From assembly GCF_014646215.1 (NCBI RefSeq), contig NZ_BMNA01000001.1, positions 1 through 38,420 on the forward strand: 38,420 bases of DNA. The letters are read 5' to 3'. Origin of the DNA: Nakamurella endophytica (GTDB lineage Bacteria; Actinomycetota; Actinomycetes; Mycobacteriales; Nakamurellaceae). Both the position numbers and the translations under genes were made by a program. The number at the start of each line of letters is the position of its first letter. The first letter of the stretch is position 1. The notes under the pieces are model-generated. The model made no database searches, was not told the origin of the DNA, and saw nothing but the letters and a program-made list of their open reading frames with translations. Below are positions 33,599 through 38,420 of the stretch, piece by piece.

Positions 33599-34584
33599 CC
33601 TATCCCGTCGCGCGGCCCCGGAGGCTGCGCCGCACGCCGGCCCTGCGCCGCCTTGTCGCCGAGACCCGTTTGCACGCCGCCGATCTGGTGCTGCCGATGT
33701 TCGTCAAGGACGAGCTGACCGAGCCGGTGCCGCTGACGTCCATGCCGGGCGTCCTGCAGCACACCCGCGACTCCCTGCGGCGCGCGGCCGCCGAGGCGGT
33801 CGCCGCCGGCGTGGGCGGCCTGATGGTGTTCGGCATCCCGGCCCGGCGCGACGCGGTGGGCACCGCGGCCACCGACCCGGACGGCATCCTCAACGTCGCG
33901 CTCGCCGACCTGGCCGCCGAGGTCGGCGGCGACACCGTGCTGATGGCCGACCTGTGCCTGGACGAGTTCACCGACCACGGGCACTGCGGTGTGCTGGCTG
34001 CCGACGGGTCCGTCGACAACGACGCCACGCTGCTGCGCTACCGCGACATGGCGCTCGCCCAGGCCGCGGCCGGCGCCGACCTGGTGGGCACCTCCGGGAT
34101 GATGGACGGCCAGGTGGCCGCCGTCCGCGACGCCCTGGACGGCGCAGGGCACCTGGACACCGGCGTGTTCGCCTATGCCGCCAAGTACGCGTCCGCCTTC
34201 TACGGGCCGTTCCGCGAGGCGGTGGACTCGGCACTGCAGGGCGACCGCCGCACCTACCAGCAGGACCCGGCCAACCGCCGGGAGTCCGCCCGCGAGGTCG
34301 CGCTGGACGTCGCCGAGGGCGCCGACCTGGTCATGGTGAAGCCGGCCATGTCCTACCTCGACGTGCTGTCCGACACGGTCGCGGCGGTGGACGTGCCGGT
34401 GGCGGCGTACCAGGTGTCCGGGGAGTACGCGATGATCTCCGCGGCCGCCGAGCGCGGCTGGATCGACCGGGACCGGGCGATCACCGAGTCGCTGCTGGGG
34501 ATCCGGCGCGCGGGCGCGCAGATCGTGCTGACCTACTGGGCCACCGAGGTGGCCACCCGACTGCAGGCGGAGGGTGCCGCATGA
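33595..34584 (+). CDS. hemB: Porphobilinogen synthase
   Basis: A 329-residue delta-aminolevulinate dehydratase joining two 5-aminolevulinates. The Schiff-base lysines are Lys197 in [14 protein letters not shown] and Lys249 in [12 protein letters not shown]. The metal loop reads [14 protein letters not shown]: Cys121 and Cys131 are kept, but Asp123 replaces the middle Cys of the zinc type, giving a mixed site. The GTG start overlaps hemD by four bases and has AGGAG seven bases upstream; the stop overlaps hemL. Confidence 0.97.
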   Translation: MTYPVARPRRLRRTPALRRLVAETRLHAADLVLPMFVKDELTEPVPLTSMPGVLQHTRDSLRRAAAEAVAAGVGGLMVFGIPARRDAVGTAATDPDGILNVALADLAAEVGGDTVLMADLCLDEFTDHGHCGVLAADGSVDNDATLLRYRDMALAQAAAGADLVGTSGMMDGQVAAVRDALDGAGHLDTGVFAYAAKYASAFYGPFREAVDSALQGDRRTYQQDPANRRESAREVALDVAEGADLVMVKPAMSYLDVLSDTVAAVDVPVAAYQVSGEYAMISAAAERGWIDRDRAITESLLGIRRAGAQIVLTYWATEVATRLQAEGAA

Positions 34585-35999
34585 CCATGCCCGCGGAGGG
34601 ACCGGCCGCCGGTCCGGGCGACGCCACGGCCACCGGCCGCGCGGCGGCGGCGTCGTTGGCCGACGCGGTGACCGTGCCGGCCAGCGCGGAGCTGTTCGCG
34701 CGCGCCCGGCGGGTGACGCCGGGCGGCGTCAACTCGCCGGTGCGCGCCTTCCGGTCCGTCGGTGGCACGCCCCGGTTCATGGTGTCCGGGTCCGGCCCCC
34801 GGCTGACCGATGCCGACGGCCGCAGCTACGTCGACCTGGTCGGGTCGTGGGGTCCGATGATCCTCGGCCACGCCCACCCCGACGTGCTCGCCGCGGTGCA
34901 CGCCGCGGCGTCGGCGGGGTTGTCCTTCGGCACGCCGAGCCCCGGCGAGGTCGCGCTCGCCGAGGAGATCGTCGCCCGGGTACCCGCGGTCGAGCAGGTG
35001 CGGTTGGTCTCCTCCGGCACCGAGGCCACCATGTCCGCCATCCGGCTCGCGCGCGGGTTCACCGGGCGTCCGCTGATCGTCAAGTTCGCCGGCTGCTACC
35101 ACGGGCACGTCGACTCCCTGCTCGCCGCCGCCGGATCCGGCGTCGCCACCTTCGGCCTCCCCGACTCGGCCGGGGTCACCGCGGCGACGACCGCCGAGGT
35201 GCTCGTCCTGCCCTACAACGACCTGGACGCCGTGCGGGCCGCCTTCGCCGCGGCACCCGGCCGGATCGCCGCGGTGATCACCGAGGCGGTCGCGGCCAAC
35301 ATGGGCGTCGTCCCACCCGCCCCCGGGTTCAACGCCGGACTGGCCGAGGTGGCGCACGCGGACGGCGCGCTGCTCGTGTCCGACGAGGTGATGACCGGGT
35401 TCCGGCTGGGGCCGGCCGGCATGTACGGCATCGACGCCGCCCGCGAGGGCTGGTCACCGGACCTGTTCACGTTCGGCAAGGTCATCGGCGGCGGACTGCC
35501 GGTCGGTGCCTTCGGCGGCCGGGCCGACGTCATGGCGCTGCTGGCCCCGGACGGGCCGGTGTACCAGGCCGGCACCCTGTCCGGGAACCCGGTGGCGACC
35601 GCCGCCGGGCTCGCCACCCTGCGCGGGCTGGACGACGCGGCGTACGCGCGGCTCGACGCGACCTCGACGGCCGTCCGGATCCTGGCGGACGACGCGTTGA
35701 CCGCCGCGGGCGTGCCGCACCGGGTACAGCGCGTGTCCAACCTGTTCTCGATCTTCTTCTGCGACGAGCCGGTGCAGGACTACGACGCCGCCCGCCGGCA
35801 GGACACCGCGGGGTACGCGGCCTTCTTCCACGCGATGCTGGACGCCGGTGTGTACCTCCCGCCGTCGGCGTTCGAGGCATGGTTCGTCTCGACGGCGCAC
35901 GACGACAAGGCTGTCGACGTCATCGCGAAGGCGCTGCCCGGGGCGGCCCGCGCGGCGGCCAGAGCCGTCGAGGCCACCGCCGGTACTCACCGACGGTAG
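34581..35999 (+). CDS. hemL: Glutamate-1-semialdehyde 2,1-aminomutase
   Basis: A 472-residue PLP enzyme converting glutamate-1-semialdehyde to 5-aminolevulinate, the step after HemA. The PLP lysine is Lys300 in [40 protein letters not shown] and [12 protein letters not shown] are typical. The first 32 residues are an Ala/Gly-rich extension not needed for the fold; an ATG overlap with hemB (ATGA) nevertheless favours this start. It is the last gene of the haem operon. Confidence 0.97.
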   Translation: MTMPAEGPAAGPGDATATGRAAAASLADAVTVPASAELFARARRVTPGGVNSPVRAFRSVGGTPRFMVSGSGPRLTDADGRSYVDLVGSWGPMILGHAHPDVLAAVHAAASAGLSFGTPSPGEVALAEEIVARVPAVEQVRLVSSGTEATMSAIRLARGFTGRPLIVKFAGCYHGHVDSLLAAAGSGVATFGLPDSAGVTAATTAEVLVLPYNDLDAVRAAFAAAPGRIAAVITEAVAANMGVVPPAPGFNAGLAEVAHADGALLVSDEVMTGFRLGPAGMYGIDAAREGWSPDLFTFGKVIGGGLPVGAFGGRADVMALLAPDGPVYQAGTLSGNPVATAAGLATLRGLDDAAYARLDATSTAVRILADDALTAAGVPHRVQRVSNLFSIFFCDEPVQDYDAARRQDTAGYAAFFHAMLDAGVYLPPSAFEAWFVSTAHDDKAVDVIAKALPGAARAAARAVEATAGTHRR

Positions 36000-36006
36000 T
36001 CACGCT

Positions 36007-36022
36007 CCGACGGATCGGTCGG
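36007..36022 (+). terminator. Weak hairpin after hemL
   Basis: CCGAC-GGATCG-GTCGG, eight bases beyond the hemL stop, inside a wider CACCGAC...GTCGGTG pair (35988-36024). There is no T-tract. The following stretch to 36208 is AT-richer, with TATTCT (36111-36116) and TAGCCT (36136-36141) as possible -10 elements of the secreted-protein gene. Confidence 0.35.
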
Positions 36023-36208
36023 TGGACGGGTGAGATCACGGGTCGATGACGAACCCCCGAGCCGGACATTCTGCACGGAGGGCACACGACCGAATCTGTG
36101 GGATGACTCCTATTCTGACCAGCCGTTTCGTGCCTTAGCCTGTATTCCATCAGCATTACGGGGATCAACAGGCAATGGCGCTCACCGGGGGCGCAGGAAG
36201 CGAGCACC

Positions 36209-38377
36209 ATGCGGAAGTCGGGAGTTGTCGGGGCGCTGACCGGCCGGCGGCGGTGGCGGTCGGTGACCGTCGCGCTGGCCGCGGCCGCGACCGGGATGGC
36301 CGTGCTGCCCGCGGTCGCGCAGGCCTCGACCACGACAGCGGTCCAGCAGTCGGCGGCGGTGCAGGCCGCTCCGGCGGTCCCGGCGGCGCAGGTCGCGCCG
36401 GTGGCGTCGGCGGCCGCCGCGGTGCCGTCGATCGCCGGTCCGGCCGGTCGGGACTACGCCACCGAGGTCTTCAACGACCCGTGGGAGTACTCGAACAGCG
36501 ACGACATGCTGATCAACTTCTCCGGGACGCGGCGGCTGAGCAACCAGCGCTACGGCGGCAACATGCTCAGCGCCCACCTGGACGGCAACAGCGCCTACCT
36601 GTCCCCGGTCTGGGGCGGGTACAGCGACTCGCTGCTCAACGGCCGCGACGCGGCGCTGCCGCAGAACGGGGTGGTGGCGGCCCGGTACGACGCCTTCGCG
36701 ATCGAGCTGTACTCCAACGCTCCGGCGAAGTCCAACTTCTACCTGGCCTGGTACAGCTGCCCCACCGTGAACCCGGCGTCCGCGTGCAGCGGCCGGTCCG
36801 GCTTCGTGTACCTGCGGCCGGGCTGGAACACCTACGTCGTCCCGCTGGGCCGGACCGCCGGTTCCGGCGGCTCGTTCCCGCTGGACTGGGCCGGGACGAT
36901 CAACGGCCTGCGCATGGTGTTCAACGCCGGCAGCAGCGACATCAAGCTGGACTGGGCCCGCCTCTACAAGCGGGACAGCGGTGTGCGGCTGGGCATCTCG
37001 GGGCTGTCCGGACGCGACCTGGTGTGGGACAGCAACGGCTCGGACGCCGACAACACGGGCGCCGCCTCGGCCGCGCCCCTGCAGGGCACCGCGGCGCCCA
37101 CCTGGGGCGTGCTGCCGCGAAACACCCCCGACTGGCGGGCCGCGGTCAGCGGCGACACCGCCGACCTCGCCTTCCTGCCGGGCCGCAGCTGGCGGATCGG
37201 CACCCGCAGCGGCCCGGGCGGCCGGGTGTCGTGGTTCCGCAACGTCAACCTGATCGCGCCGCTACCGGAGCTCATCACGCCGAACCCGCAGGGCAGCACG
37301 GACTACGCCAGCGCGGTGCTGAAGAACCCGTGGGACATGGCTTCCGGCGCCGACCTGTCGTCGGTCAAGAACATGCGCGTGCTGAGCTGGGGGGGCGGCA
37401 ACCTCTCTGGCCAGAACGCCGGCCCGAAGTTCAACGACCCGCAGCTGGCGCTGCGGCTCGGCGCGACGCCGATCAACACCACCGTCTACCACCGGCTCAC
37501 CATCACGATGTCGGAGGACGGCGCCTACAACCTGGGCGGCGGGCCGGGCGGCGGCTCGGTGGCGCGGGTGCTCTGGCGGACGGGCAACCACAACAGCGCG
37601 GACCAGATGGTGACCTCCAAGGCGATCCCGGTGTACCCGGGCGTCCGGAGCGTCACGGTCGACATGGCCCAGCCCACCGGCAATTCCGTGATCAGCCGGG
37701 TGGCGTGGCCGTTCGTGTCGTCGGCCGGGGTGGCCGTGCTGCGCGTCGACCCCAACGAGGATCCGGCGACCGGCACGAACGGAGCCGCTCCGCGGCGCTT
37801 CCGGATCGACAGCGTCCAGCTGCGCTCCGACTTCACCGCCGACGGCTACTTCCCGGTGACCTGGCAGGACAAGTCGAACCTGCCCGGCGGCTCCGCGGTG
37901 CTGCGGCTGACCCGGACCCCGAACGTCTGCGCCGGCGACCCGTTCGCCACCGTGCGGGTCCAGAAGGGCGTCAACACCACGCTGCTCAACACCCACGACC
38001 TCGCCAACGGGCGCTACTACGTCTGCCTGACGATCCGGCGCGGCGGGGCCAGCACCAACCGGATCGCGGCGGCGCCGATCGTCGTCACGCACTCCGCGGC
38101 GGCCGCCCGGGCGGCGTCCCCGACGATGGCCTCGGTGACCCCGACGGCGGCGCGGTCCGGCGCCACCGCGCAGGTCAGCTGGCCGGCGGTCGGCGGCGTG
38201 GTCGGGTACCAGGTGCACGAGCTGAACTCGGACCGGTACACGGTGACCCGCGCGGCCACCCGCGTCTCGGCGGTCGCCTGCCCGAACACCGGCGGCCGGG
38301 CCCGGTTCCAGGTGCGCGCCTTCGGTTCCGGTGGGGTCGGCGCGTGGTCCCGGCCGAGCGCCTACGTGTCCTGCTGA
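36209..38377 (+). CDS. Large secreted protein with two related modules and an Ig/FN3-like C-terminus
   Basis: A 722-residue exported protein. A signal peptide runs from a basic n-region (KSGVVGALTGRRRWRS) through a hydrophobic core to cleavage near AQA-S (39/40). An Ala/Val/Pro-rich linker (41-78) follows. Module 1 (about 81-255) opens with DYATEVFNDPWEYSNSDDM and module 2 (about 364-565) with DYASAVLKNPWDMASGADL. Both are Gly/Asn-rich and beta-like, resembling carbohydrate-binding jelly rolls. The C-terminal 80 residues (from about 640) look like an Ig/FN3-type beta-sandwich. No catalytic motif or anchor is visible. AGGAAG lies ten bases before the ATG. A role in binding an extracellular polysaccharide is inference. 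Confidence 0.82.
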   Translation: MRKSGVVGALTGRRRWRSVTVALAAAATGMAVLPAVAQASTTTAVQQSAAVQAAPAVPAAQVAPVASAAAAVPSIAGPAGRDYATEVFNDPWEYSNSDDMLINFSGTRRLSNQRYGGNMLSAHLDGNSAYLSPVWGGYSDSLLNGRDAALPQNGVVAARYDAFAIELYSNAPAKSNFYLAWYSCPTVNPASACSGRSGFVYLRPGWNTYVVPLGRTAGSGGSFPLDWAGTINGLRMVFNAGSSDIKLDWARLYKRDSGVRLGISGLSGRDLVWDSNGSDADNTGAASAAPLQGTAAPTWGVLPRNTPDWRAAVSGDTADLAFLPGRSWRIGTRSGPGGRVSWFRNVNLIAPLPELITPNPQGSTDYASAVLKNPWDMASGADLSSVKNMRVLSWGGGNLSGQNAGPKFNDPQLALRLGATPINTTVYHRLTITMSEDGAYNLGGGPGGGSVARVLWRTGNHNSADQMVTSKAIPVYPGVRSVTVDMAQPTGNSVISRVAWPFVSSAGVAVLRVDPNEDPATGTNGAAPRRFRIDSVQLRSDFTADGYFPVTWQDKSNLPGGSAVLRLTRTPNVCAGDPFATVRVQKGVNTTLLNTHDLANGRYYVCLTIRRGGASTNRIAAAPIVVTHSAAAARAASPTMASVTPTAARSGATAQVSWPAVGGVVGYQVHELNSDRYTVTRAATRVSAVACPNTGGRARFQVRAFGSGGVGAWSRPSAYVSC

Positions 38378-38382
38378 TCCAC

Positions 38383-38402
38383 CGCACCGGGCCATCGGTG
38401 CG
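38383..38402 (+). terminator. Terminator of the secreted-protein gene
   Basis: CGCACCG-GGCCAT-CGGTGCG, a perfect 7-bp stem starting five bases after the stop, with further pairing of ACCG/CGGT outside a two-base bulge. Confidence 0.6.
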
Positions 38403-38420
38403 AGCGGTCCACCCTCGGGG

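Noticed and set aside
36119..36145. Possible iron box around CTTAGCCTGT upstream of the secreted protein.
   Set aside because: About 9 of 19 positions match, with the outer arms lost.
36000..36208. A c-di-AMP (ydaO-type) riboswitch, often found before actinobacterial secreted cell-wall proteins.
   Set aside because: The conserved core sequences are not present.

Overview
The window is very GC-rich chromosomal DNA with GTG starts in about half the genes and dense 4-base ATGA/GTGA overlaps. Its gene order (phoH-ybeY-CorC-like-cytidine deaminase-like-era; hrcA-dnaJ-rsmE; hemW; lepA; rpsT/holA) is that of Actinomycetota. HemQ and a cysteine-bearing ferrochelatase confirm a Gram-positive, coproporphyrin-dependent haem pathway. 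No phage, transposon, CRISPR, tRNA or rRNA is visible. The genus cannot be fixed from the sequence; a Frankia/Nakamurella-like actinobacterium fits.

Layout. 124-6737 (minus): one operon, phoH, ybeY, a CNNM/CBS transporter-like protein, a degenerate cytidine deaminase and era, followed by a sugar-phosphate SIS protein and a 2-hydroxyacid dehydrogenase. 6955-8737: two small unknown proteins and an alpha/beta hydrolase. 8821-11885 (minus): heat-shock group hrcA, dnaJ and rsmE, with a CIRCE-like operator and a divergent ParB-like small gene. 12412-15555: hemW, two tiny membrane proteins, a quinone-oxidoreductase-like MDR enzyme, a 25-bp x 6 hairpin array and a MhuD-type haem-degrading enzyme. 15604-20021: lepA, an FMN PPOX protein, an amidohydrolase and a DoxX-like protein. 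20188-22968: a secreted lipase, rpsT with a folded leader, and holA. 23048-24525: a SAM-I (S-box) riboswitch directly before a zinc-ribbon threonine synthase. 24640-35999: a DNA glycosylase and hemA on the minus strand, divergent from hemE-hemY-hemQ-hemH-hemC-hemD-hemB-hemL. 36209-38377: a large secreted protein with two related modules and a C-terminal Ig/FN3-like domain.

How it works together. From glutamyl-tRNA to haem b every enzyme (HemA, L, B, C, D, E, CgoX/HemY, CpfC/HemH, ChdC/HemQ) is encoded in a 10.4-kb divergent locus. Its 174-bp control region holds a near-consensus DtxR/IdeR iron box, three 23-bp repeats and a perfect 15-bp palindrome. HemW (haem chaperone) and a MhuD-like haem oxygenase lie upstream in the same window, so synthesis, trafficking and degradation of haem are all represented.

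The most notable non-coding signals are: the S-box in front of threonine synthase with a competing hairpin around its ribosome-binding site; six unrelated short tandem-repeat arrays sitting in intergenic spaces, several beginning at a stop codon; and a repeated leaderless start design (TANNNT, exactly six bases, then ATG/GTG) at five genes.
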